From contig NZ_JAESDH010000007.1 of assembly GCF_019249295.1 (NCBI RefSeq), forward strand, positions 62,001 through 126,000: 64,000 bases of DNA, written 5' to 3'. Source of the stretch: Alteromonas antoniana. GTDB lineage: Bacteria > Pseudomonadota > Gammaproteobacteria > Enterobacterales > Alteromonadaceae. The position numbers and the translations under genes were made by a program. Position 1 is the first letter of the stretch. The number at the start of each line of letters is the position of its first letter. The notes beneath the pieces are model-generated. The model saw nothing but the letters and a program-made list of their open reading frames with translations. It had not been told where the DNA came from and searched no databases. Positions 8,780 to 17,105 of the stretch are shown here, piece after piece.

Positions 8780-10240
8780 TCACTTCTGGGCGGGTTCCGC
8801 CGTCGTGACCTGATCGCGTCCTTGCTTTTTCGCGCGATATAAAGCACTGTCCGCTCGCCGGAATACCTCAGCAAACCCCTCATTTTGCTCGCGAGTCGCG
8901 ACGCCCAGACTGGTTGTCAGAGCAAAGCCAAGGTCGATCTGATTAATCTTACTGTGAAGTCGTTCGCTTATCTGCGCAGCTTCTTCGTCTGCCGTATCTG
9001 GTAACAGTACAACAAACTCGTCGCCGCCAAAGCGCGCCAGCATGTCTGTTGGCCGCAGTAGCTGGTTTGCAGTGAGGCAAAGCTGCCTGAGAGCGTCATC
9101 ACCGGCCTGGTGACCGTGAGTATCATTAATCTGCTTAAACTCATCCACGTCTATGATTATCAGTGATACGGGAAAGTCATATTGTTGCGCCTGCATAAAT
9201 ACACGATCGGCGTGTTGATGCAGGTGTTCGCGGGAGGCTGCGGAGGTAAGTGCATCAGTGCTAATACGTCTTTTTAATTCAAAGTTATCTGCCACCAGTT
9301 TAGGAAGGGCGACACCAAATAAGGCATTACTGGCGATCACAATAATTGCAAACTGATAAACCATAATAAACTCTTCGAGGCCCAGCGCGGCCACCATAAA
9401 CGCAATCAGGAAACTGCTCATCGCCAGGCTGATAGCGTTTATAAACGGGCTTTCCGTGCAGGCAATCCACATATGCGCGATTGCCAGAAAGAAAATCGCA
9501 AAGGCACTCTCCTCGGTTCCCAATCCATAGGCGAGCAGGGTAGAGCTCAATATAAGCGCCAGATTTACCGCTAATTTCCACCCAACGCTGCTGGAGTATC
9601 TGGCCGTATCGCTGTACATATAAATTTTCAGTGAAAAGCGGGAGTCCGGATATATGTATCGCAGTGCAGACAGAAATACCGGTGTCATTACAACCACCCC
9701 GGCTAGATCACCAATCCAAAACGGAAACCAGGTCTGGCGGATATCACTGGCGGGCATCATACCGGTGCTGCTCAGGGCAACCATAACGGCAATGGTCGCC
9801 AGCACGGAGCAAATCAGGGCACTAAGTAAAAAGCTCAAAATGATGACCGGGAGGCGTCCTTTAAACCGGTTGGCAATAAACCGCATGACTACGCTACCAA
9901 GGTAATACGGAAGCAGGTGGGCAAATGCAAATGCAAACCCGGCGATGACATTCTGTGTCATCGTCAAGTCGAGTTGATAGTAGTTGGTTGTCCAGAAGGT
10001 AATTGCAATAGCGGCAACCGTCAGGGGAATCAGTGCGGCAGCACCTGCAAGTAGTAAAGCGGCGTACGTCAGGCCGGCAGCCGGGAACCATACGCTTGCA
10101 TGTGCCTCAAGCTCGCCAAGACGTCCTATCTGAAAGACCAGCAGCCACAGCACGCAGACTACCAGACCCTGGCCCCATACAGAGGCGCTTAACAACCTGA
10201 CAGATTTTCCCAGTGCGGTAAGCTCGCGTGCTGATTCCAC
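8780..10240 (-). CDS. MASE1-GGDEF diguanylate cyclase
   Basis: A 486-residue inner-membrane enzyme predicted to make c-di-GMP. The N-terminal half has about eight to nine transmembrane helices with MASE1 sensor features (SVWFPAAGL near residue 50, WIGDLAGVVVMTP near residue 175). The C-terminal GGDEF domain has an intact GGDEF motif at residues 405-409 and an allosteric inhibition site RPTD at 396-399, exactly five residues upstream. Enzymatic activity and product feedback inhibition are therefore likely. The MASE1 signal is unknown. The gene stands alone, convergent with the DUF349 operon and in line with, but 80 bp downstream of, the DUF2797 gene. Confidence 0.9.
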   Translation of the reverse strand: MESARELTALGKSVRLLSASVWGQGLVVCVLWLLVFQIGRLGELEAHASVWFPAAGLTYAALLLAGAAALIPLTVAAIAITFWTTNYYQLDLTMTQNVIAGFAFAFAHLLPYYLGSVVMRFIANRFKGRLPVIILSFLLSALICSVLATIAVMVALSSTGMMPASDIRQTWFPFWIGDLAGVVVMTPVFLSALRYIYPDSRFSLKIYMYSDTARYSSSVGWKLAVNLALILSSTLLAYGLGTEESAFAIFFLAIAHMWIACTESPFINAISLAMSSFLIAFMVAALGLEEFIMVYQFAIIVIASNALFGVALPKLVADNFELKRRISTDALTSAASREHLHQHADRVFMQAQQYDFPVSLIIIDVDEFKQINDTHGHQAGDDALRQLCLTANQLLRPTDMLARFGGDEFVVLLPDTADEEAAQISERLHSKINQIDLGFALTTSLGVATREQNEGFAEVFRRADSALYRAKKQGRDQVTTAEPAQK

Positions 10241-10319
10241 TTCTACTTCACCCAGTACCTGCTAACAGCGTGATTTTTATTCTGCCATGAAAGCGCTTTC
10301 CTTGCACCTTAATTGCGCA

Positions 10320-11159
10320 TTAGCAGGTGATACTCAGTTCGTAACCCGCGTATTTCCTCATATTTATTACCCGGTCGCCGTCTAATAGCCAGTACTGGCC
10401 CTTAATTCCCTGCAACACGCCTTCAAATTCGGGCGTTTTGTCCAGGTTAATGGATTTGATTTTATCCGGGTACTGAGACACCGGGTAGCGGATAGCGAGT
10501 GGCTCGGCGTCCACCTCGGAGATGGCCTGCAGACCTTTTTCCTGCTTCAGAGCATCGAGGTCATCTTTAATGGCGTGTAAAATTTCATCGCGTTTTTCAA
10601 TCAGGTCAGCACTGTCCGGCTGGCCTTTTAACATGGTACGCCAGTTTGTTTTGTCGGCAATGTGTTGTTTGCAGAGCGTTTCTACTTCACCACTGGTGAG
10701 TCTGTCTTTCACTCTGAGAATAACCAGAGCCTGCGTCGCGCCCTGATCCATCCAGCGCGAGGATACGGTGTCGGTTACATGTCGAGTAATTCCCACTTTC
10801 AGCGTACCGGTATTTGCAAGGTAAACGAAGTGGTCGGTGAGGCAATGCGTTTCGCCCCACTCAGGTTCCCGGCAAGTGCCCTCATGATAATGACACTGTT
10901 CAGGCTTGATAATACAGCTATCACATTGCGCAAGCGTGATCAGGCAGCGGTAACAGTAACCCTGGTTAAAGCTCTTTTTGGTCTTGCTGTTGCAGTGAAC
11001 ACAGTAGATATTGCCGGTATGGCTGACACTAACTTTTTCGCCAATGTAGTCATTCATGTTAATGACATCATCGGCAACCGGCAGCTGATAAAAAACCTGA
11101 TTCTGTTGTTGCGCCGATACCCGCATTTTACGAATAGTACCGGTAAGGGTTGTTGTCAT
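10320..11159 (-). CDS. DUF2797 family protein
   Basis: A 279-residue protein of the DUF2797 family. A cysteine-rich centre (IYCVHC, CYRC, and further CxxC and Cys/His pairs to about residue 105) probably binds zinc. It is followed by a GIY-YIG-like segment (HFVYLANTGTLKVGITR) that resembles the core of that nuclease fold, and by a C-terminal beta domain (YWLLDGDRVINMRKYAGYEL). The function is unknown. It lies directly downstream of asparaginase, with 3 bp between the genes, so cotranscription is likely. The length is typical of the family. Confidence 0.82.
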   Translation of the reverse strand: MTTTLTGTIRKMRVSAQQQNQVFYQLPVADDVINMNDYIGEKVSVSHTGNIYCVHCNSKTKKSFNQGYCYRCLITLAQCDSCIIKPEQCHYHEGTCREPEWGETHCLTDHFVYLANTGTLKVGITRHVTDTVSSRWMDQGATQALVILRVKDRLTSGEVETLCKQHIADKTNWRTMLKGQPDSADLIEKRDEILHAIKDDLDALKQEKGLQAISEVDAEPLAIRYPVSQYPDKIKSINLDKTPEFEGVLQGIKGQYWLLDGDRVINMRKYAGYELSITC

Positions 11160-11162
11160 GTT

Positions 11163-12170
11163 TTACTCGCTTAATTCGCCGCGCAGGTTGGCAACCAGTG
11201 CTTGCTTTCGTTGCGCGAACGACAGGGGTTTACTAAGAAGATAATGCAGTTTTGCCAGTGCTGCTTCCGGGGTCATATCACTACCTGAAAGCACACCAGC
11301 CTCAAGCAGGCCGTGGCCAGTGGCATAACCGCCCATATTGACGCGGCCGCGCAGGCACTGCGTACAATTTAACACAGGAATTTCCCGCTCCCGGGCGTAA
11401 TTTAACTGCTCCAGAAGTGCAGGGGTTTGCGGTGCATTCCCTACGCCATAACTAAGCAGAATCAACGCATTCACCGGTTGCTGCAGGGTGTTTTTTAACA
11501 CCGCCGGCGAAATCCCCGGATACAGGCTGACAAGCCCAATCGGTTGGGCCTTCACGCCGGATACTGACAGTGGCCGGGTTGACGGCTTTGCTAACTCGCC
11601 GGCTTTCAGACGTATGTTAATTCCTGCTTCCAGTAAGGGCGGGAAGTTGGGTGATTCAAAAGCATTGAAACCGTCAGCATCAATTTTGCGGCTGCGATTA
11701 CCCCGCAAAAGCCGGTTATTAAAAAACAGACCCACTTCAGCGATGGGGTAGTTGGCTGCAATATAGAGCGCGTTCAGAAGATTCACCTGACCGTCTGAAC
11801 GTAGCTCAGCAAGTGGTATTTGTGAACCGGTAACGATCACCGGTTTACTCAGATCTTCAAGCATAAAGCTAAGTGCCGACGCCGTATACGCCATGGTGTC
11901 AGTGCCATGAAGGATAATAAACCCATCGTAACTGTCGTAATTTGCAGCAATATCGTCTGCAATTTGTTGCCAGTGAGTAGGATCCATATCGGACGAGTCA
12001 ATCAGATTGCTGTATTCGCGAAGGGTAAATGCCGGCATTTCCGGGCGGTGAAACTCAGGCATTGATGCCAGTGTGTCATTCAGGAAGCCCGCAGCAGGAA
12101 CATAGCCCTGAGCTGAGGGTTTCATGCCAATAGTGCCACCGGTATAGGCAATGTAAATGTGTTTGCGCAT
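11163..12170 (-). CDS. ansA: L-asparaginase, type I (cytoplasmic)
   Basis: Hydrolyses L-asparagine to aspartate and ammonia in the cytoplasm. The two threonine motifs are visible: TGGTIG near the N-terminus and ILHGTDTMAYTASALSF near residue 90, which carries the second catalytic Thr and Asp. I place the start at the ATG at 12170, giving 335 residues, because TGGTIG then falls about ten residues in, as in E. coli AnsA (338 residues). The longer open frame to 12401 adds 77 residues without homology. No signal peptide is present, which separates it from periplasmic AnsB. Followed at once by the DUF2797 gene. Confidence 0.9.
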   Translation of the reverse strand: MRKHIYIAYTGGTIGMKPSAQGYVPAAGFLNDTLASMPEFHRPEMPAFTLREYSNLIDSSDMDPTHWQQIADDIAANYDSYDGFIILHGTDTMAYTASALSFMLEDLSKPVIVTGSQIPLAELRSDGQVNLLNALYIAANYPIAEVGLFFNNRLLRGNRSRKIDADGFNAFESPNFPPLLEAGINIRLKAGELAKPSTRPLSVSGVKAQPIGLVSLYPGISPAVLKNTLQQPVNALILLSYGVGNAPQTPALLEQLNYAREREIPVLNCTQCLRGRVNMGGYATGHGLLEAGVLSGSDMTPEAALAKLHYLLSKPLSFAQRKQALVANLRGELSE

Positions 12171-12383
12171 GGAAGTCTGCCGTGATTTTTCGCGCCATTG
12201 TATCAGGCCATCGCATGATGTCATCCATTCGCGTAAAAACCCTTGCATAAGCCGGGGCACCGTGAAAACAATACACTTGTACATATTCACTACACTCTGT
12301 GACCTTCGATAACCGCGAGAACCGCGGATTGACTCTGGTGGCAGGGAATACCATAACAACGATAACAAACGGGATGATTCGAT

Positions 12384-13727
12384 ATGAAACTGCTGCAACA
12401 CCTGGCACTGGCAACGGCACTGTTAGGGGCAACGATGGTTATCAGCCAGCCGGCCTTAAGCGAACAGACATCATTACTGTCGTTAAAAGACCGCGCACAA
12501 CTCAGAGATAAGGTGGTGAACGATAGACTGACCACTATGCTACCAGCGCTGATGCGTCGCCAGGGCATTGATATGTGGGTACTTATCGCCCGGGAATACA
12601 ATGAAGATCCGGTATTAAAAACCATGTTACCTTCATCGTGGGAGTCAGCGCGCCGTCGTACGATGTTAGTCATCTTTGATGACGAAGAAAGCAACAACAC
12701 GGAATACCTGGCAGTTGCCAGATATAATGTGGGTGAAGTGTTCGAAAAAGCCTGGGATCCTGATAATCAGCCAGACCAATATCAGGCGCTTGCTGAGATA
12801 ATTAAACAACGAAATCCGGGCAAAATTGGTATTAATCAGTCGTTACACTTCGGATTGGCAGATGGCCTGACACATACTGAATATACCCTGTTAACCGACG
12901 CACTTGACGCGTCACTGCGCTCGCGGCTGGTCAGTGCCGAATATCTGTCTGTTGCCTGGCTGGAAACCCGCACAAAAACCGAAATGGAGATTTACCCTAC
13001 GCTTGTCGCGAAGGGGCATGAGTTGATTGCCCGTGCTTTCTCTAATGAGGTCGTCACGCCTGGCGAAACAACGACACAAGATATCGAATGGTGGCTGAAA
13101 GAACAGTCTCAGGCGCTGAAGATGGACAACTGGTTTCACCCCAGCGTGTCATTGCAGCGTCCGGACGCCTCGAAAGATAATGATTTCAGCAGTAAAAGCA
13201 CAAGCTCCGTGATCCAGCCGGGCGATCTACTTCACGTTGATTTTGGTCTTACCTATCTGGGACTGAACTCCGATCAGCAGCAACATGCGTACGTGTTAAA
13301 GCCAGGAGAGTCGCAAGCGCCTGCGGCGCTGGTACGGGCTTTAGAGAAGGGAAATCGTCTACAGGATATTCTGATGAGCCACTTCAAACTAGGCCGCACG
13401 GGCAATGACATTCTGGCGATGTCCAGACAACAAGCAATTGAAGAGGGCATTACTCCTACTATCTATACCCATCCGATTGGCACCCATGGGCATGCGGCAG
13501 GTACCACCATTGGCATGTGGGATTCCCAATCCGGCGTGCCGGTGGGGGGAGATTACCCGATGCAGAAAAATACCGCGTATTCTATTGAATTAAATGCTGC
13601 GGTTCCGATGCCTGACTGGGGTGGCGACATCCGCATTATGCTTGAAGAAGAGGCTTTTTTTGACGGAAAGCAGGTTAAGTTCATGGATGGACGTCAGAGG
13701 CGCTTTCATCTTATTCGCTCTGAATAA
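12384..13727 (+). CDS. Secreted M24 family peptidase (Xaa-Pro aminopeptidase-like)
   Basis: A 447-residue exported metallopeptidase of the pita-bread (M24) fold. A signal peptide covers about residues 1-26 (cleavage near QPALS/EQ). Metal ligands typical of M24 are visible: Asp in LHVDFGL, a second Asp in GLNSD, His in the THPIGTHGH region, Glu in YSIELN and Glu in MLEEEAFF. The family usually removes N-terminal residues before proline. Export to the periplasm is unusual for housekeeping PepP, so this is a different paralogue. It is divergent from ansA. About 500 bp separate it from the borosin-type operon downstream on the same strand, so a shared transcript is uncertain. Confidence 0.85.
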   Translation: MKLLQHLALATALLGATMVISQPALSEQTSLLSLKDRAQLRDKVVNDRLTTMLPALMRRQGIDMWVLIAREYNEDPVLKTMLPSSWESARRRTMLVIFDDEESNNTEYLAVARYNVGEVFEKAWDPDNQPDQYQALAEIIKQRNPGKIGINQSLHFGLADGLTHTEYTLLTDALDASLRSRLVSAEYLSVAWLETRTKTEMEIYPTLVAKGHELIARAFSNEVVTPGETTTQDIEWWLKEQSQALKMDNWFHPSVSLQRPDASKDNDFSSKSTSSVIQPGDLLHVDFGLTYLGLNSDQQQHAYVLKPGESQAPAALVRALEKGNRLQDILMSHFKLGRTGNDILAMSRQQAIEEGITPTIYTHPIGTHGHAAGTTIGMWDSQSGVPVGGDYPMQKNTAYSIELNAAVPMPDWGGDIRIMLEEEAFFDGKQVKFMDGRQRRFHLIRSE

Positions 13728-14242
13728 GCACCAGTAAGCGGTGTTTGTCCGAATTCCGGTATTGCCTACCCGGGGAAAGGGACAATGAATAGATCGGAGT
13801 GACGTTAGCCAGGTGCGTCAACACCATATTGAGGCCGATTGCGTTTCTCATTTTACTGTCATGTACTTAGCCAGTCTGGTGCAGCAGCATCATCGCCTGC
13901 ATCAGAAATCCTATGATTACTAATGATTTAATGGTTACTCGCTGCATTTTTTTCGGCATACTAGGGGCGATGCGAATAAGTCTATCGTCACTCAGCGAGT
14001 CCTGAATTATGCCACTGTCGGGCAGGGGCCACATGGACGGGAAGTTGTCCGTACCTAAAAGTCTAACGCCGAAAATGTGTGGTTACAGGCTCGCCGGGGA
14101 TACAGGCAGACATCAGGTCGTGGTTGCATTCTTTGACGTAACCCGCCAGGCCTGAAAAGGTTGTCCTGATTCGTCAACTGGCGGTCGGGCGAAGCGACCG
14201 TAGACTTATTCGCATCTTCCCTGGTTGAAAAAAACGAAGAAG
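13728..14242. other. Gene-free region with a long inverted repeat
   Basis: About 515 bp between the M24 peptidase and the methyltransferase gene. I see no convincing ORF. Its right half is bounded by a perfect 16-bp inverted repeat, annotated separately, that sits immediately before the methyltransferase. A small hairpin (CGGTCG/CGACCG) is at about 14182-14200. No clear sigma-70 promoter was found. Confidence 0.5.
13961..14224. repeat. Inverted-repeat-bounded 264-bp element
   Basis: The arms 13969-13984 (GATGCGAATAAGTCTA) and 14201-14216 (its exact reverse complement) are a perfect 16-bp inverted repeat with a 216-bp spacer. The similarity extends imperfectly outward and inward to about 33 bp per arm (13961-13993 and 14192-14224). 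The element ends next to the start region of the borosin-type methyltransferase. It could be an invertible promoter segment, a small non-autonomous transposon, or a long-range RNA or DNA stem. No recombinase gene is in the window, and I see no clear target-site duplication. Confidence 0.6.
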
Positions 14243-15037
14243 ATGGACGTGTCAGAGTCAGATAAAAAAGGATCATTGGTATGTGTTGGGCCCGGTATGA
14301 CATTGGGTGTACACATTACGCAGCGTTGTCGAAAGCTAATAGAAAATGCCGACCTGGTATTCACCAGTTGTCACCCCATCATGGAGAGTTGGATAGCCCT
14401 CATGAACGAGGATGTCAGGTCATTACAGGGCATGTATGGTGAGAACAAAGACAGACGGATCACCTACCGTGAAATGTTGGAGGCCATTACACAGGAAGTC
14501 CGCGCCGGAAAGCAGGTCGTCGGCGCATTCTATGGCCACCCCGGGGTTTTCGCACGGGTGCCACATCAGGCGGTAAAACAATTACGCAGTGAAGGTTATT
14601 CAGCCAGAATGGAACCTGGGATCTCCGCAGAAGACTGTCTGTACGCTGATATGGGCATTGATCCTGGGGATTACGGATGCCAGCATTACGAAGCCAGTCA
14701 GGTTGTATTTTATGAACGGCGTCTCGATCCATCAGCCTACCTTATCCTGTGGCAGATAGCGCTGGCCGGTGATATCAGCGTATCTAAACGAGTCAGCTCT
14801 CCAGACGAAAGAAAAATACTGGTCAGAATTCTCAGCGAGAACTATCCGCTTACGCACCCTGTTGCGCTTTACGAATGCCCGACATTGATAACTGATAAGG
14901 TGAGAATTGAATGGATAACGCTGGAGGCCCTACCGGAAGCAGACTTGACGCCTGTGACAACATTAGTGGTCCCGCCGTCCGTGAAAATGAAACCAGCAAC
15001 GCAAATTAAAGAAGAAATTATTTCGTTAAATCAATAG
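14243..15037 (+). CDS. Borosin-type peptide backbone alpha-N-methyltransferase (split, SonM/OphMA-like)
   Basis: SAM-dependent enzyme of the tetrapyrrole-methylase fold that in borosin pathways methylates backbone amide nitrogens of a ribosomal peptide. With the ATG at 14243 as residue 1 (264 residues), Y65, R71, Y75 and Y97 have exactly the spacing of the catalytic Y66, R72, Y76 and Y98 that I recall for OphMA. The blocks FYGHPGVF and SAEDCLYAD are nearly identical to those of OphMA, and VGPG forms the SAM loop. There is no fused core peptide: the protein ends soon after VVPPS, as in split borosin systems such as Shewanella SonM. An in-frame TTG at 14225 is an alternative start, and neither has a strong ribosome site. 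The next gene encodes the likely substrate. Confidence 0.9.
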   Translation: MDVSESDKKGSLVCVGPGMTLGVHITQRCRKLIENADLVFTSCHPIMESWIALMNEDVRSLQGMYGENKDRRITYREMLEAITQEVRAGKQVVGAFYGHPGVFARVPHQAVKQLRSEGYSARMEPGISAEDCLYADMGIDPGDYGCQHYEASQVVFYERRLDPSAYLILWQIALAGDISVSKRVSSPDERKILVRILSENYPLTHPVALYECPTLITDKVRIEWITLEALPEADLTPVTTLVVPPSVKMKPATQIKEEIISLNQ

Positions 15038-15087
15038 CCTGTTGTAGTTATGCAACGTTTACATCAAACGCGTCATGGAGAGCAGAT

Positions 15088-15303
15088 ATGACCACCAGTA
15101 CCTTAGAGTTATTAGACAAACTTGGGCAGGAAGCCGCCACTGCCGACGACGTATCACTTACCAGTGAGCAGCGTCGTCAGATTGACTTACTAAAAGGCGG
15201 GGCAGCGGAAATGAATGCGTCAATGATCATTAGTGAACCACATGACCCGAACGATCCAGTGCCTGAGCCGGATGACGAACCTGAGAAACCTTCCCTTGCT
15301 TAA
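15088..15303 (+). CDS. Candidate borosin precursor peptide (SonA-like)
   Basis: A 71-residue protein encoded 50 bp after the methyltransferase, with GGAGA seven bases before the ATG. The helical N-terminal part has LDKLGQEA (residues 9-16) and LTSEQ (24-28), which resemble the borosin-binding domain of SonA as I recall it. A short hydrophobic stretch, MIIS (46-49), follows and would be the natural candidate for N-methylation by analogy with the C-terminal core of SonA. The tail (50-71) is very rich in Asp, Glu and Pro, which is unlike the cores I know. No tailoring protease is encoded next to it. Its 3' end overlaps the start of the GGDEF gene by 32 bp. Confidence 0.7.
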   Translation: MTTSTLELLDKLGQEAATADDVSLTSEQRRQIDLLKGGAAEMNASMIISEPHDPNDPVPEPDDEPEKPSLA

Positions 15304-17008
15304 GAGAGTTATACTGATAGCGGCAACATTAAGTTGCCTGTGTGGTTTCTCAGCTAATGCGGAAAATACCGTGCTGGCTGAGATTGACGCTAAGCGGATG
15401 TCGGATCCAAGCAGCGCCCGGGCCAGTTTATCCGAGATTGATATGCAATCTCTCAGTGATGAAGAAAAACTCCATTACCGTTACCTGGAGAGTTATTTTT
15501 TTGCATTCAGTCATGGCATTCCGGAATCGCTGGTACGATTTGAAGCGTTAATAAAAGAGGCCGGTGGCAGCCACATTGAAGACAGGCTGATGGTAACCAT
15601 GTTGAGCCTCACCGCCTATTCCGGAGAGTGGGCACAAAGCTTCACACTGGCCGAGAAGCTGGAAAGCCGGCTGGACGGTATGACGGAACAGGACCGGATG
15701 AATGCTATTCTTGGGCTCATTAGTTTCTATCAGCGCGTTGATCAGTTCGACATGGCCATGTACTACATATCAACACTGCTGAGTTCCGACAATATTTCTG
15801 AGTCGGATCGGTGTTATGCTGTCACACTTAAAATGCAAATCGAGGAAGAAGTAAACGATGGCAGTCTCAATCAGCCGGCTTTGGAAAATGCCATTGCGGT
15901 CTGTGCGGCTGCACAACATAAACTTTTTCATGCCATTAACCACAATACGTTGTTACGTCACCTGGTGAAGATTGAGGATGTCTATAAAGCCAAACAGATT
16001 GCTCGCAAGACCGGTGCCCTTATAGAGGAGCTGGATTTAGATTTTACGCATCTGAAATCCTCTTTTACGGTAGGAAAAGCCCAGTTGGCGTTATTAGAAG
16101 AAGACTGGGACAACGCCAAAGCGCTGGCATCTGAGGCGCTGTCTATTGATACCGGTGGTCAATATGAGTCCGGTCGGATTGAGTCGCTGGAAGTGCTTAT
16201 TGGAGCAGAAAAAGCGACAGGGAACTATGAGGCTGCAGTGCGGTATCTGGAAGAGAAACTGACACTGAGAAAGGAATTTCATTCCAGAGAGATTGCACAG
16301 TCTCTCGCACGCCAGGAAGCCAGATTTAAAATCGCGGAAGCTGAGTCAGCGATGGCGTTACTGGATAAAGAAAATAAGCTGGCTGAAGTGCGGGAGGAGC
16401 AGCTTTATCTTGCCCTGTCGCTGGTGTCATTGCTATTGGCCGGTCTGATTTTCTGGTCGTATCGCAGCCGCAAAGTGCAAATTAAACTTCGAGAGTTGGC
16501 CCGCAAGGATTCACTAACCGGGATTTTTAATCGTGGCTATTTTGAAGAGCGCTCTAAGCGGTTGCTGAGCAAAGCACAGCAGCAGAATACGTTTGTTAGC
16601 ATGACGCTGCTGGACCTTGATCACTTCAAGCAGATTAATGATACCTATGGCCATCAAATTGGTGACTGGGTGCTCAGAGAAGTAGTGAGGGCTTTATCAG
16701 ACACCTGTGATGTTACGATGACACTGGGGCGTCTTGGCGGCGAAGAGTTCGGCATTGTGATCACCGATTGCAACGCTGAACGGGCACTCGCTGTGGCGGA
16801 AGCGTGCCGTGCTGCAATTGAAAATATATCGTCACAACCTACGGGGCACCGGTTTACGTTGACCGCCAGTTTTGGTGTCGCCGACACCTCGCAGGCAGGT
16901 TATCACTTTGAAAACTTATCATCCGCGTGCGACCTGGCACTTTATCAGTCTAAGCAGTATGGACGTAATAGGGTGTATGAGTATGATAGTGAAATTAACC
17001 CGATCTAA
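15272..17008 (+). CDS. TPR-type sensor diguanylate cyclase (GGEEF)
   Basis: A 578-residue membrane cyclase. A signal peptide (about 1-31, ending SANA) leads into a periplasmic region of about 340 residues with TPR-like helical repeats, a coiled coil, one transmembrane helix (about 378-399) and a cytoplasmic GGDEF domain. The signature is GGEEF at residues 489-493, compatible with activity. There is no RxxD inhibition site five residues upstream (the sequence there is VTM). The start at 15272 is chosen because it gives a clean signal peptide; an upstream in-frame ATG at 15233 would add 13 residues. It overlaps the precursor gene by 32 bp, so c-di-GMP output appears tied to the peptide system. 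Confidence 0.87.
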   Translation: MTNLRNLPLLKRVILIAATLSCLCGFSANAENTVLAEIDAKRMSDPSSARASLSEIDMQSLSDEEKLHYRYLESYFFAFSHGIPESLVRFEALIKEAGGSHIEDRLMVTMLSLTAYSGEWAQSFTLAEKLESRLDGMTEQDRMNAILGLISFYQRVDQFDMAMYYISTLLSSDNISESDRCYAVTLKMQIEEEVNDGSLNQPALENAIAVCAAAQHKLFHAINHNTLLRHLVKIEDVYKAKQIARKTGALIEELDLDFTHLKSSFTVGKAQLALLEEDWDNAKALASEALSIDTGGQYESGRIESLEVLIGAEKATGNYEAAVRYLEEKLTLRKEFHSREIAQSLARQEARFKIAEAESAMALLDKENKLAEVREEQLYLALSLVSLLLAGLIFWSYRSRKVQIKLRELARKDSLTGIFNRGYFEERSKRLLSKAQQQNTFVSMTLLDLDHFKQINDTYGHQIGDWVLREVVRALSDTCDVTMTLGRLGGEEFGIVITDCNAERALAVAEACRAAIENISSQPTGHRFTLTASFGVADTSQAGYHFENLSSACDLALYQSKQYGRNRVYEYDSEINPI

Positions 17009-17054
17009 GAAAGCGGCAAGGGATGTCTAATCTTGTTATGCTGTGTTTCAAATA

Positions 17055-17082
17055 CAAAAAATCCCGCAATCGCGGGATTTTT
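17055..17082. terminator. Bidirectional terminator between the GGDEF gene and lipA
   Basis: An ATCCCGC/GCGGGAT stem with a 4-nt loop, flanked by A5 on the left and T5 on the right, sits between two convergent genes. It can stop transcription from both sides. Confidence 0.85.
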
Positions 17083-17105
17083 AATGTTTGTCAGACTTAT
17101 CCGTT

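Noticed and set aside
10662-11174. 170-codon open frame antisense to the DUF2797 gene
   Set aside because: The minus-strand DUF2797 protein shows clear Cys-rich family motifs over the same bases; the antisense product resembles nothing.
12171-12401. N-terminal extension of ansA by 77 residues
   Set aside because: The asparaginase motif TGGTIG belongs near the true N-terminus, and the extension runs through the divergent promoter region into the start of the M24 peptidase gene.
12384-13727. M24 peptidase as the maturation protease of the borosin-type peptide
   Set aside because: It is on the same strand and would suit imino bonds, but 500 bp and the inverted repeat separate it from the operon and it is exported. 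There is no direct support.
13961-14224. Integron attC site or complete insertion sequence
   Set aside because: No matching pair of the short attC boxes was found, no integrase or transposase ORF lies inside, and no clear target duplication flanks it. Only the inverted repeat itself is supported.
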